This document shows, in pieces, positions 5,525 through 13,857 of a stretch of 14,397 nucleotides of DNA. A model generated the notes under the pieces. That model made no database searches, was not told the origin of the DNA, and saw only the letters and a list, made by a program, of their open reading frames with translations. Source of the DNA: RGIG464 sp045643185. Its GTDB lineage: Bacteria; Myxococcota_A; Bradymonadia; UBA4248. Made by a program: the position numbers and the translations under genes. The stretch is from positions 1 through 14,397 of the forward strand of contig JAZUKH010000277.1 of NCBI GenBank assembly GCA_045643185.1, read 5' to 3'. Numbering within the stretch: position 1 is the first letter of the stretch; each line of letters opens with the position of its first letter.

Positions 5525-7450
5525 ATGATTCAGATTTCCGGGCTTACGAAATATTTTGGTTCGCAACGACTTTTTGACGACATCACATGGCAGATCGACC
5601 GATTTCGGCGAACGGCGCTCGTTGGGCACAACGGTGCGGGCAAATCGACGATTTTGCGCATCATTGCGGGCGTTTTGGAGCCGGATGGCGGGCAGGTCAT
5701 CATTCCGAAGAACGTTCGCGTTGGCTATCTGCCGCAGGAGATTACGTCGATGGACCGCAAACCGGCGATTGACCTGGTGATCTCGGGCAAACAGGACGTT
5801 TTAGATCTCGAGGTAGAGATCGAACGGCTGCATGCGCTGGTTGAGACGAATCCGACCGAAGCGAATATCGTTGCGCTGGGCGAGAAGCAGCATGAATTTG
5901 AGACGCGAGGGGGATATTCTTTGCGTTCGGATGCGCAGTCGATCATGGCTTCTCTCGGGTTTAAGGCCGAAGAATTTGAGAAGATCACGACGGAGTTTTC
6001 GGGCGGTTGGCAGATGCGCATTTTGCTTGCTCGCCTTTTGCTCGCCAAGCCCGACCTTCTTTTGCTCGACGAACCGACGAACCACCTTGATATGGAGTCG
6101 TTGTCCTGGTTGGAATCGTTCCTCGCCGGCTATCCCGGCACTTTGCTGATCGTCAGCCATGACCGCGCGTTTTTGAACAAAGTCGTGGATGGTGTCGCCG
6201 CTTTGGATGACAACGGGCTGCTTCTGTTCCCGGGCAACTATGATCACTATCTTGAGATGCGTGAAGCCCTTGAGGAGCAGCTTGAGAAGACGGCGGAACA
6301 TCAGCGTCAGGCGATCGCCGAGAAACAGGCATTTATCGAGAAATTCCGCTACAAGGCGACCAAGGCGAAGCAGGTTCAGAGCCGCGTTAAACAGCTTGAA
6401 AAGATCGAGACGGTCCAACTGCTTCAAAACCGCAAGAAGATCCATTTTCATTTTCCGACGCCGGAACGCGTGCCACAGATTTTGCTGGAGCTTAAAGGCG
6501 TTTCCAAGGCGTATGGCGACAACGTCGTTTATCAAAACCTGGATTTTCGCATCTATCGTGGCGACAAACTTGCGCTGGTGGCACCCAATGGCGCGGGCAA
6601 ATCGACGCTCATTAAGATCCTGGCGAACATCACGGAGTTTGAGGGCGAGCGTATTTTGAGTGACCGTGTCAAGCTCGCTCATTTTGCGCAGCACCAGATC
6701 GATGCGTTGGATTTTAACAAGACGCTTCTGGAGGAAGCGTCGGCGGATCTGCCGTTTGAGATCACGCTGACCCAGATCCGTGCGTCACTTGGCGCGTTTT
6801 TGTTCACGAATGAAGACATCGACAAGACCGTATCGATATTGTCGGGTGGTGAAAAGAACAAACTGGCTCTGGCGAAGTTGCTTTTGCATGCGCCCAATCT
6901 GCTTTTGCTCGACGAACCGACGAACCACCTTGACCTCGATTCGCGCGAAGCGCTTGAAGAAGCCTTGATCAACTATCCGGGCTCGCTCGTGGTCATTTCG
7001 CACGACCGTTGGTTTATCGACAAGGTCTGCAACAAGATTGCGACCCTGGATAAGGGCAAGATTGACATTTTTGAGGGCACTTATTCGGAACACGAGGCGT
7101 TTATGGCCACTCGCCAGGCAGCCTCAGAAGAGGCTGCGACGAGCCAGGTGTCGGCGAACTCGCAGAAAGCGAAGCGCATTGAGAATGCCCAGCAGCGTCA
7201 GGCGATCAAAAAGGCGACGCAGCATATCGACAAACAGATCAAGTCTTTGGAAGCCCGCATTGAGACGCTCGAAAAGCTGATCTCGGACAGCGACGAGGGG
7301 CTGAGCGATCCCGAAACGTATAAAAGCCCGGACAAGATCAAAGCGCTGACGACTCAGAAAGCTGCGGCGCAAAACGAGTTGGACGAGGTCATGGAAGCCT
7401 GGATGCTGGCCCAAAGTGAACTCGAAGAAGCGATGAAGGCGTTTAACTAA
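5525..7450 (+). CDS. ABC-F family ATPase (YheS/Uup-like ribosome-associated protein)
   Basis: 641 residues from the ATG at 5525, chosen because MIQISGLTKYFGSQ is the usual family N-terminus. First nucleotide-binding domain: Walker A GHNGAGKST (34-42), signature FSGGW (158-162), LLLLDEPTNHLD (178-189), H-loop SHD (211-213). A charged helical linker at about 245-305 is the P-site-tRNA interaction arm that defines ABC-F. Second domain: Walker A APNGAGKST (353-361), signature LSGGE (439-443), LLLLDEPTNHLD (459-470), SHD (492-494). The last 100 residues are Lys/Gln/Glu-rich coiled coil, as in Uup or YheS. No membrane domain is present. ABC-F proteins act in the ribosomal E site to relieve stalls. 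FAQHQID after the second Walker A resembles YheS more than EttA. The RBS is weak (CAGG close to the ATG). Its stop overlaps the nadD start. Confidence 0.93.
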   Translation: MIQISGLTKYFGSQRLFDDITWQIDRFRRTALVGHNGAGKSTILRIIAGVLEPDGGQVIIPKNVRVGYLPQEITSMDRKPAIDLVISGKQDVLDLEVEIERLHALVETNPTEANIVALGEKQHEFETRGGYSLRSDAQSIMASLGFKAEEFEKITTEFSGGWQMRILLARLLLAKPDLLLLDEPTNHLDMESLSWLESFLAGYPGTLLIVSHDRAFLNKVVDGVAALDDNGLLLFPGNYDHYLEMREALEEQLEKTAEHQRQAIAEKQAFIEKFRYKATKAKQVQSRVKQLEKIETVQLLQNRKKIHFHFPTPERVPQILLELKGVSKAYGDNVVYQNLDFRIYRGDKLALVAPNGAGKSTLIKILANITEFEGERILSDRVKLAHFAQHQIDALDFNKTLLEEASADLPFEITLTQIRASLGAFLFTNEDIDKTVSILSGGEKNKLALAKLLLHAPNLLLLDEPTNHLDLDSREALEEALINYPGSLVVISHDRWFIDKVCNKIATLDKGKIDIFEGTYSEHEAFMATRQAASEEAATSQVSANSQKAKRIENAQQRQAIKKATQHIDKQIKSLEARIETLEKLISDSDEGLSDPETYKSPDKIKALTTQKAAAQNELDEVMEAWMLAQSELEEAMKAFN

Positions 7451-8037
7451 TGTTGATCACGAGGTTTGAAGACATTCCGTCGACGGACGTGACGATTTTG
7501 TATGGTGGTTCGTTTAACCCGCTGCATATTTCGCACGTGCTGTTTGTGATGACGCTTCGCGCGTTGATTCCCAATGCGCGTCTGATCGTGGCGCCGACTT
7601 ACAGCCACGCGTTCAATAAGTCGCTGATGCCGTACGAGCAGCGTTTGGCTATGCTCGACGCGGTACTGGGTGGCATTCCCGGCGTCGAGGTCTCGACGAT
7701 CGAACGCGACCTGCACAGGACGACGAGTTACACGATCGACGTGGTACGCGCGTTGCGTTCGGCTCGTCCCGAGTCACGCGTGTTGGTGGCGGTCGGTGCG
7801 GACATCGTTGATACACTGCCGCAATGGCACGAGTATGAGACGCTCACTGGTCTTTGCGACTTTTTGGTTTTGCCGCGTGTCGGCTATGACGCGGCTTGTC
7901 TGCCCATGCCGGCGCTGCCAGAGGTGAGCAGCACGGCTATTCGTGAAGCCCTCGAGCGCCGGAGCCCCGATGATCTGTCGTATTTGCGCGCCTATGTGCC
8001 GGCGCGTGTGCTTGGATTGTTGGGCCTCTTTCGCTAA
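7450..8037 (+). CDS. nadD: Nicotinate-nucleotide adenylyltransferase
   Basis: 195 residues, cytoplasmic. It transfers AMP from ATP to nicotinate mononucleotide to make deamido-NAD in NAD synthesis. The nucleotidyltransferase motif is GGSFNPLHISH (19-29); the family motif is usually HxGH, so Ser replaces Gly here. Other NadD landmarks are SYTIDVVRALR (93-103), GADIVDTLPQWHEYETL (116-132), LPRVGYD (141-147) and SSTAIREAL (160-168), followed by a YVPARV end. The ATG at 7450 shares its A with the TAA of the ABC-F gene (TAATG), so translation is coupled. This leaves an N-terminal extension of about 15 residues compared with typical NadD. PnaT-like or NMN adenylyltransferases share the fold, but the landmarks fit NadD best. 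Confidence 0.87.
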   Translation: MLITRFEDIPSTDVTILYGGSFNPLHISHVLFVMTLRALIPNARLIVAPTYSHAFNKSLMPYEQRLAMLDAVLGGIPGVEVSTIERDLHRTTSYTIDVVRALRSARPESRVLVAVGADIVDTLPQWHEYETLTGLCDFLVLPRVGYDAACLPMPALPEVSSTAIREALERRSPDDLSYLRAYVPARVLGLLGLFR

Positions 8038-8146
8038 AACATGAGTAAAAATCAATTATTGCTCGACAAGCGTTGCTAAAAGGGGTAAAAAAATTGAACT
8101 ATTCTGGCGCCTGCAGAGTCGGATTTGCGCGCGCACATTTCTTTTT

Positions 8147-8151
8147 AGGAG
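8147..8151 (+). promoter_or_regulatory. Strong ribosome-binding site AGGAG for a GTG start
   Basis: AGGAG followed by six A residues and then GTG at 8158. No ATG in frame fits the same spacing, so this site fixes the start of the 139-residue protein. Confidence 0.85.
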
Positions 8152-8157
8152 AAAAAA

Positions 8158-8577
8158 GTGGATAAACTTCAAGTCCTTAAATTGGCAGAGCAGAAAGGCG
8201 GCAAAGAACGCCGTGAAAGAATCGAAAAATTGATGATCTATGCTCGTAATCTCGGTTGTCTGGTTCAGGCCGGCGGCGGTATTGCTGGTGGCATCAACTT
8301 CCGTTATGGCTCGATTGGTTATGCCATCATGGACGTTAATACTGAAGGTGAAGTTAAGCTTTATGCGCAACCTCACCCGAGCAAAGGCGTGACATCCGAT
8401 CTTTGCGACAAAATCAATGAATTCCTTAAGAGCCGCGAAGATCTCAAGATGAAAAGTCTTCCGATCAATTGTCACGGTCAGCTGATCGATAAAGTTGAAG
8501 TTGTTCCGTTGAGCGCACTTATCGAGTTCCTCGAAGTCGCGAAGCAAGGTATCATCGATACTTATTACAAAGTCTAA
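8158..8577 (+). CDS. Unrecognised conserved-looking cytoplasmic protein, 139 residues
   Basis: I do not recognise the family. The start is GTG with an excellent RBS 6 nt upstream. The N-terminus is basic and helical (KERRERIEKLMIYARN), followed by a Gly-rich turn LVQAGGGIAGGINFRYGS, then an alternating strand-helix pattern (YAIMDVNTEGEVKLYA, SDLCDKINEFLKS, DKVEVVPLSALIEFLEVAK). There is no signal peptide or membrane segment, and only three Cys residues. It has its own terminator 18 nt downstream and a 120-nt gap from nadD, so it is probably a single-gene unit. Codon use is more AT-ending than in the ABC-F and nadD genes just upstream. The strong RBS and terminator suggest good expression. A small alpha/beta fold is likely; the function is unknown. 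Confidence 0.75.
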   Translation: MDKLQVLKLAEQKGGKERRERIEKLMIYARNLGCLVQAGGGIAGGINFRYGSIGYAIMDVNTEGEVKLYAQPHPSKGVTSDLCDKINEFLKSREDLKMKSLPINCHGQLIDKVEVVPLSALIEFLEVAKQGIIDTYYKV

Positions 8578-8594
8578 TCGTTCTCTGAATACTC

Positions 8595-8625
8595 AAAGGC
8601 GCATCCTTTTTGATGCGCCTTTTTT
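8595..8625 (+). terminator. Rho-independent terminator
   Basis: AAAGGCGCATC (8595-8605) pairs perfectly with GATGCGCCTTT (8612-8622) around CTTTTT, and the stem runs into a T-tract to 8625. It lies 18 nt after the stop of the 139-residue gene and is the strongest terminator in the window. Confidence 0.93.
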
Positions 8626-8666
8626 GTATGTTCTGTTCGCTAGGGATTCATGGAAGATGGAGCGGT

Positions 8667-8709
8667 CGCTATTGCCGTTCGGCAATACGCGACACGCGCT
8701 CCGGCTATC
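8667..8709. repeat. 43-bp intergenic repeat R3, left copy
   Basis: Direct repeat of 11849-11891 with a single mismatch (GACACG here, GGCACG there). It contains the hairpin ATTGCCG-TT-CGGCAAT (8671-8686), then AATACGC, then CACGCGCTCCGGCTATC. It ends 38 nt before the start of the Cys-rich lipoprotein gene, so it makes up much of that gene's upstream region. Confidence 0.9.
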
Positions 8710-8747
8710 TCGTTAATGTCATACTTTCGTTAAGGGTCATTGGGGCA

Positions 8748-11700
8748 ATGAAAAATATACACTATCATCTATTAACCCAGAGATCGTTGGGCAACACAAC
8801 GCTCAAGATCATGTGCGCCATGCTAGTTTTATCATGTGGTTGTTCTCCCAAAACGACGCAGGTTGTTGACAAAATAACAGAAGATAATTCAAAAATCGAG
8901 CCGAAAGATGGCGAACAATTACAGGATAGTACGCAAAACGAAATTAAAATCGATTCTGATGCGCAAAATAACAAATTCGCTCAGAAAATCGTGTCTGAGC
9001 GAATTGCAGCACAACGTGATGAACTGGCTAAAAAGCAACAATTAGCCGATGATATCAATAAACGTCGCACGCTTTATCGAGAGCGCATAAAAACAGCTTC
9101 AGCAGAAATGCTGCCTGTCGAGTCTTGCGAAAATAATTCGCTGACGGAGGAAGAAAAGAAGGATTGGACTTGTAACAACGCAAGCAAGCATTGGACCTGC
9201 AAATCCGATAAAGGTTGTACATTTGGCGGCAAACTTTACGCGCAAAATGTTTATCTTGTTGGCGACAAACCGATGTACGACAATTATGCCGCCCTTTCTG
9301 AGCCAACCGATTCCAATCGCGCGCCCGAGTTTTGCGAACCATGTCAGGATGAGCATTGTAAATGCGGCGAACTCATTCTAAATAAAGGGACTGACTGCTG
9401 TACGACAATGGACGTTTATGCCGATAACGTAAATCATGCGTATTATATGGTTTATGATAAATCGACTTCAAAATGGAAAACAGTATTATACGAAAAGCAG
9501 GACAAAGGATGCCTCGGTGCTACGAAACCAGGTCAGATCGACACTTATGTATGTAAAGATGGTCAATGGGTGTGCGATAAAGGTAAATATGCGTGGGATG
9601 AAGATCTTGCCTGTATCTGCGGCGATATTCCCATTCCCAGTGGCGTCGCCTGCATTGATGACGTCCCAGCCTACAATGGTCAAAAAGTAGCCACGCCCAT
9701 CCCCTGGTTTTCATTCAAAGACGATCAATATCTTTGCCTGCAAGACTTCGGCTGCAACCTCGGCGATGGCCTCGTCTGTCAGTACGGTCAAACGCTCAAA
9801 ACGGGTGAATGCATCGATACGAAATTGAATAAAACAGAAATTGATAAAAAATATCAATGTAAAGATAACAACCAGTGTCCTACGGGAACGCAGTGTATCC
9901 AATACCATGATAAATACGATAACGACAGCTTCCAGGAATGCGCGTGCGGCGCAGAAGTTGTCGAGGGATGCACCATTTGTATGAATCCAGCTGGCTGCAT
10001 CGAACACAAAGCTGGATATGACATCCATTACGCTTTTGCCAGCTTGCTTCCTGATCCCAAATCCGGGCGTGAAATGGGAGAATCCATTTATCATATTCAC
10101 GCTGATTATATAAATTCAGCTTTACCGAACACGATAGCGTTTAATGTCAATGGCTATATCCTGCCCAATTCGGCTGAATCATGCGATGCGTACCATCCTG
10201 TTGGCGCCTCTCCCGATCAAGTGAGTGTTATGGGAAGCGACGAAATTCTTGAAGAACGCCCATTTCTCAAAATTCAAACGACAAAATTTGATATTGATCA
10301 AACACAAACTGGGCCGCGCTTTTGTGCAGGAAAAGACAATATTCCACTCAAGTCGCCCGATATTACCAAGGGGTATGAATGTACAGAAATACCCTACTAT
10401 TTAATCGAGATTGTCGGTGTCAGAGACTCTGCGATTGTCTGTGACTATGCGCGTAATGACGGCATCGGTAAGCTCATTAATGCATGGAAATGTACGGATG
10501 AATCAGACTGTGTTTGTGGTGGTGAACTTTGCCCGGCCGGTGCTGTTTGCATTGATGAAAAATGCACGCCGCCCGGTGAACTTAGATCGCCAGAATTTAT
10601 TAAATATCTAAAAAATCCGGATTCTGTTAAATATTTCAATGCCTGGAACCCTGAATCATTAAAAGATGAGAAATCCGTCGAAGGCGTTTGTGAAAATGTA
10701 TGCCGATGTGGTGACGCATATATTCACGCAGGTTCAGAGTGTTTGGAAGGCAAGCGAGTCGCCGAGAGTAGCCAGTATGCACGCTATGAATTCAAAAAAT
10801 TCACACCCCGTACAATGACTTACGATGATGCGTCGGGTAAATGGATTACTGCTCCACGCATTGATCAGAATGAACCCAACAATAATATTAAACCGGTAAA
10901 GTCATCCCGGACTTATACAGAACGAGATTTTAATATTCCTACACAAGCCCCAGATGTGACAACGCAAGAAAAATGCGGCGATAAGACTTGTGGTTTTGGC
11001 GCAAAATGTATTAAGAATCAATGTACTTGCGGCCAAAATACAAGAAATAATATGACCGACTTCACTTGTATTTACACCGAAAACTCTGCTTATATTGGCG
11101 AATTCGGTGGTCGCGATGTTATAACTGGTCGATGGTACGGTTACGTTTGTCTTAAAGCAGATGGTTGTCAACGTGACGGTCTGCATTGGTCTACCGCCGC
11201 CAATACTATTGGAAACGTTGAGGCTGAGGAAGATTACGGTTTATCTAACCGAACCGACGCACTCGTAGCTGAGGTAGAAGCTGAGGTAGACGACACTCAT
11301 CATTGCATGTATCACGTTGATGGCGACACAGATACAACGAAAGAAACCCTCTGCATGGATGGCGACTGCGTCGTTCCACTTAAAGATGGAAAATGCAATG
11401 CGGGCCTCCGCGTCAACGATAGCATCTTTGGCGCATACATAGATCTTGATGAAGACGAGGCTCGCGTCGGAGAACCCGGCACCACAATTGAAGCAGAAGA
11501 CTCGATGTACAATGTCGCTTTGTATTGGGCTTCCAATGAAGAAAGTTTTGATGGAATCGGTTATTATCCTATTTTCGATACAAAAAAATGTGTTGGCGGT
11601 ACGCGTTGGTGCCACGGAACCAATAATGAGCCGCTTAAAGTGCCTTCTGCAGAAGCTGGATATTATTGCAAGCCCTTCCCCGTCGACGGTAAAACAGAAA

Positions 11701-11807
11701 CGAAAGCCTGGGTGTGCGGAGAGGCTACATGCACGTGCGGCGGCGATATCTGCCCAATGGGCGCGGCATGCATTGACGAGCAGTGTTTGCCTCCCATCAT
11801 GAAATAA
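8748..11807 (+). CDS. Very large Cys-rich lipoprotein with repeated CxCG modules
   Basis: 1019 residues from the ATG at 8748. A frame-open ATG at 8610 lies inside the preceding terminator and the next 46 residues are encoded by repeat DNA. The N-terminus is a long signal ending MLVLSCGCSP; either Cys could be lipidated. Residues 40-115 are Glu/Lys/Gln-rich and probably a helical stalk. The rest has about 65 Cys in total and repeats a C-x-CG-x(n)-G-x-x-C module: CKCGELILNKGTDCC, CICGDIPIPSGVACID, CVCGGELCPAGAVCIDEKC (586-604), CRCGDAYIHAGSEC, CTCGGDICPMGAACIDEQC (C-terminus). A longer unit is duplicated: RFCAGKDNIPLK at 525-536 leads to the third module, and RWCHGTNNEPLK at 953-964 leads to the last. 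No catalytic motif is seen. It is probably a disulfide-bonded cell-surface protein. The RBS is poor (GGGG 2 nt before ATG). The gene is flanked by direct repeats. Confidence 0.8.
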   Translation: MKNIHYHLLTQRSLGNTTLKIMCAMLVLSCGCSPKTTQVVDKITEDNSKIEPKDGEQLQDSTQNEIKIDSDAQNNKFAQKIVSERIAAQRDELAKKQQLADDINKRRTLYRERIKTASAEMLPVESCENNSLTEEEKKDWTCNNASKHWTCKSDKGCTFGGKLYAQNVYLVGDKPMYDNYAALSEPTDSNRAPEFCEPCQDEHCKCGELILNKGTDCCTTMDVYADNVNHAYYMVYDKSTSKWKTVLYEKQDKGCLGATKPGQIDTYVCKDGQWVCDKGKYAWDEDLACICGDIPIPSGVACIDDVPAYNGQKVATPIPWFSFKDDQYLCLQDFGCNLGDGLVCQYGQTLKTGECIDTKLNKTEIDKKYQCKDNNQCPTGTQCIQYHDKYDNDSFQECACGAEVVEGCTICMNPAGCIEHKAGYDIHYAFASLLPDPKSGREMGESIYHIHADYINSALPNTIAFNVNGYILPNSAESCDAYHPVGASPDQVSVMGSDEILEERPFLKIQTTKFDIDQTQTGPRFCAGKDNIPLKSPDITKGYECTEIPYYLIEIVGVRDSAIVCDYARNDGIGKLINAWKCTDESDCVCGGELCPAGAVCIDEKCTPPGELRSPEFIKYLKNPDSVKYFNAWNPESLKDEKSVEGVCENVCRCGDAYIHAGSECLEGKRVAESSQYARYEFKKFTPRTMTYDDASGKWITAPRIDQNEPNNNIKPVKSSRTYTERDFNIPTQAPDVTTQEKCGDKTCGFGAKCIKNQCTCGQNTRNNMTDFTCIYTENSAYIGEFGGRDVITGRWYGYVCLKADGCQRDGLHWSTAANTIGNVEAEEDYGLSNRTDALVAEVEAEVDDTHHCMYHVDGDTDTTKETLCMDGDCVVPLKDGKCNAGLRVNDSIFGAYIDLDEDEARVGEPGTTIEAEDSMYNVALYWASNEESFDGIGYYPIFDTKKCVGGTRWCHGTNNEPLKVPSAEAGYYCKPFPVDGKTETKAWVCGEATCTCGGDICPMGAACIDEQCLPPIMK

Positions 11808-11848
11808 TCATAAATAATAAATATCATTCAATTTTTTCGCGATACCGC

Positions 11849-11891
11849 CGCTATTGCCGTTCGGCAATACGCGGCACGCGCTCCGGCTATC
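11849..11891. repeat. 43-bp intergenic repeat R3, right copy
   Basis: Same orientation and 42 of 43 bases identical to 8667-8709, starting 41 nt after the stop of the Cys-rich lipoprotein gene. The two copies are 3182 bp apart and bracket exactly that one gene. Confidence 0.9.
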
Positions 11892-11911
11892 GCTTCGCGA
11901 TACGCCTTCGC

Positions 11912-11998
11912 AACGCCCGCTATTTTCCATGAAACGCCGTATACGAGACGCAAAATTTTGCGTCTCTACGGCATCCCATGAAAAATACGCGGGCGTTT
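11912..11998. repeat. Large palindromic repeat R4 after an AAA-ATPase-like/PDDEXK gene
   Basis: The outer arm AACGCCCGC (11912-11920) pairs with GCGGGCGTT (11989-11997). TATTTTCCATG (11921-11931) then pairs with CATGAAAAATA (11977-11987) with one mismatch, GCCGTA (11936-11941) with TACGGC (11967-11972), and the core is a perfect 22-bp palindrome, GAGACGCAAAA plus its complement (11945-11966). The whole forms one hairpin of nearly 90 nt. It directly abuts the stop codon of the minus-strand nuclease gene. On the plus strand it is followed by TTTTT, so it may also end transcription from the lipoprotein gene. Confidence 0.85.
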
Positions 11999-13693
11999 TT
12001 ACATTTCTTCGATCGCGACGTCACACGTTTTTTTGCAGAACCCCACGCCGACGGCATAAACTGTTTTGTAGCCCTCTTTGTGAATCGCTTCGGCATATTT
12101 GTTGTCGCGAACCTGTTGTAGTGCTGCTGCAGGAAGCGTTTCAATTTCATCCATATCATTGCACCATTTAAACTCAAAGACGACGGCACGCCGAGCATTA
12201 TCATCACGCAGGACAATATCGGTGCGCCCGTCGCCATCTTCGCGGTTCGACTTGATCTCATATTGATACAAATTCGACAAAATACCGAGCATCATGCCAT
12301 GGTAGAACATTTCCTGCGTGTCGTAATAACTCACCATGACGGCTAATATATTATTAATAAATTGTTTTATACAATCAGCATTTTTATCCCAAATCGATTG
12401 ATAAAACGCCGAAAGATCCTGCTTTTTTACCGACTCGTAGAATAGGATATCAATAAACTGCGGGAATATTGCGTGAATTTCTTTATTAACAAGTTTGAGC
12501 TCGTGAATCCATTTATCCCCGATTTGGCGGCGCGAAAGACTTTTGACGTATCCCGTAAAATAGAGCAACGTCCAAATATTTTCTGCATACGAGTTCATGT
12601 CCCGATACGTCATCGATTCATGGATCGGTTTATATATCGACTCGCCTTTTAAAAATTTCTCGATATCATCGCGGCACTCAGGATGGTCCACGACCATATC
12701 GCGAATCACGTCGTTGCTGCTCGAATTGGTCCAATAACAACGAATCGCGCGAGGGTCATTGAGGGTAAGATTATCGACACATTGAACCAGGCTGAACGGA
12801 TTATAAACATGTCTGGTGCCAAATTGATAACTGTCATACCAATCCTGAATCGCATCATAATGCTCAGACAGGCTATAATATGCGAGCATTTCTTTGACTT
12901 CCTCCGGTGTGAAGCCAAAGTATTCATTATCCATCTCTGAATCGATTGAATAAACGCGCAAATTGTTAAATCCCGTAAATATCGATTCTTTAGAAACGCG
13001 CATGCAACCTGTTAACACGGCTTTTTCAAAGCTGGAATTGGTTTTAAGGCCATTGCTGAACAGCGAGCGTATGAACGACACCATTTCATCGTAATAACCG
13101 TAATGATATGCGGACTGTAATGGAACGTCGTATTCGTCGATGAGAATATAAGGTTTGACGCCAGCTGCCTGTTCTATCCAACGCGATAACAATGCCAAAG
13201 AATTCTCACAAACAATTCGGGAACAATTTTGACTGGCCATTTCCCCAAGATCCGCCTGGTCAAACTCAGAGAGAGTGGCTTGTTTGAGGCTATTGTAATG
13301 CGTTCGAATCACATTTTTAATGACATAGCGATAATGAGCCAGGCTTTCTTCAAACGTCGGCTTGCAGCACTCTTTGAGCGACATAAAGATGACGGGATGT
13401 TTACCCATGTGCGACAAGACTTCGTCGTCGCAGTCCATGACATTTCTGCCTTCAAAATAGGGCTTTGGATCAAATGGCCTGCCCAGATAATCGTGAAAAG
13501 AGAGGAACGTGTGAAGCGTCGTAAGCGAAAGCGTTTTGCCAAAGCGACGCGGACGCGTGTATAGCTGAACTTTACTCGTATTTGTCAACACCTGCGCGAT
13601 AAACATCGTTTTATCGACGTAATACGCGTGGTTTTCCTTGAATTCGTTGTAGAACTCAATCAATCCGCCCGGTCTTAATTTTTTCTCAGCCAT
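11999..13693 (-). CDS. AAA-ATPase-like/PD-(D/E)XK nuclease-fold protein, full length
   Basis: 564 residues. The AAA-ATPase-like domain (PF09820 type) starts with YYVDKTMFIAQVL (24-36), a P-loop-like TRPRRFGKT (46-54), FEGRNV and HPVIFMSLKE (99-108), and a Walker B-like YILIDEYDVPL (182-192). The C-terminal third is a PDDEXK_9-type domain (PF08011): GRTDIVL supplies the Asp and VVFEFKW the E-x-K of the PD-(D/E)XK site, then ALQQVRDNKYAEAIHKEGY and the IEEM end. Length is normal for the family (about 520-580). The ATG at 13693 is chosen over GTG at 13699 because GAGGAG lies 8 nt before it. Such genes occur in many paralogues in some bacterial genomes. Their biological role (defence, mobility or regulation) is not established. 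A second copy lies just upstream in the same direction. Confidence 0.9.
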   Translation of the reverse strand: MAEKKLRPGGLIEFYNEFKENHAYYVDKTMFIAQVLTNTSKVQLYTRPRRFGKTLSLTTLHTFLSFHDYLGRPFDPKPYFEGRNVMDCDDEVLSHMGKHPVIFMSLKECCKPTFEESLAHYRYVIKNVIRTHYNSLKQATLSEFDQADLGEMASQNCSRIVCENSLALLSRWIEQAAGVKPYILIDEYDVPLQSAYHYGYYDEMVSFIRSLFSNGLKTNSSFEKAVLTGCMRVSKESIFTGFNNLRVYSIDSEMDNEYFGFTPEEVKEMLAYYSLSEHYDAIQDWYDSYQFGTRHVYNPFSLVQCVDNLTLNDPRAIRCYWTNSSSNDVIRDMVVDHPECRDDIEKFLKGESIYKPIHESMTYRDMNSYAENIWTLLYFTGYVKSLSRRQIGDKWIHELKLVNKEIHAIFPQFIDILFYESVKKQDLSAFYQSIWDKNADCIKQFINNILAVMVSYYDTQEMFYHGMMLGILSNLYQYEIKSNREDGDGRTDIVLRDDNARRAVVFEFKWCNDMDEIETLPAAALQQVRDNKYAEAIHKEGYKTVYAVGVGFCKKTCDVAIEEM

Positions 13694-13701
13694 CGTCACT
13701 T

Positions 13702-13707
13702 CTCCTC
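13702..13707 (-). promoter_or_regulatory. Ribosome-binding site GAGGAG
   Basis: GAGGAG on the minus strand with an 8-nt spacer to the ATG at 13693. It leaves only 2 nt to the alternative GTG at 13699, which decides the start. Confidence 0.8.
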
Positions 13708-13751
13708 AAGCAGCCGCTGTGATGCACACAGAAATGCGACTTACGCGCTAC

Positions 13752-13760
13752 ATCTTAGCA
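13752..13760 (-). promoter_or_regulatory. Candidate extended -10 promoter of the AAA-ATPase-like gene
   Basis: TGC-TAAGAT on the minus strand (13760-13752) is an extended -10 type element about 60 nt before the ATG, with no clear -35. A short inverted repeat CTGTG-ATGCA-CACAG (13717-13731) lies between it and the RBS and could be an operator. Confidence 0.3.
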
Positions 13761-13857
13761 CACGTGGGCGCATTTTTACGAAGTATTGTTGAAACGTGTG
13801 GACGAAACGACTGGAAAACTATGAATACGCGGCGTTTCTCTTTTTTTAGGCGCGCCT

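Noticed and set aside
5801..6694. A 297-codon minus-strand open frame opposite the ABC-F gene, and a 163-codon one at 8056-8547.
   Set aside because: Both are antisense shadows of clear plus-strand genes with strong family motifs or RBS. No protein family is recognisable in them.
8041..8079. A 12-codon open frame (MSKNQLLLDKRC) after nadD.
   Set aside because: No RBS and no leader-peptide features such as a downstream attenuator.
8610..8747. ATG at 8610 as the start of the Cys-rich lipoprotein.
   Set aside because: It lies within the terminator stem-loop and T-tract and the next codons run through repeat R3. The lipoprotein signal fits the ATG at 8748.
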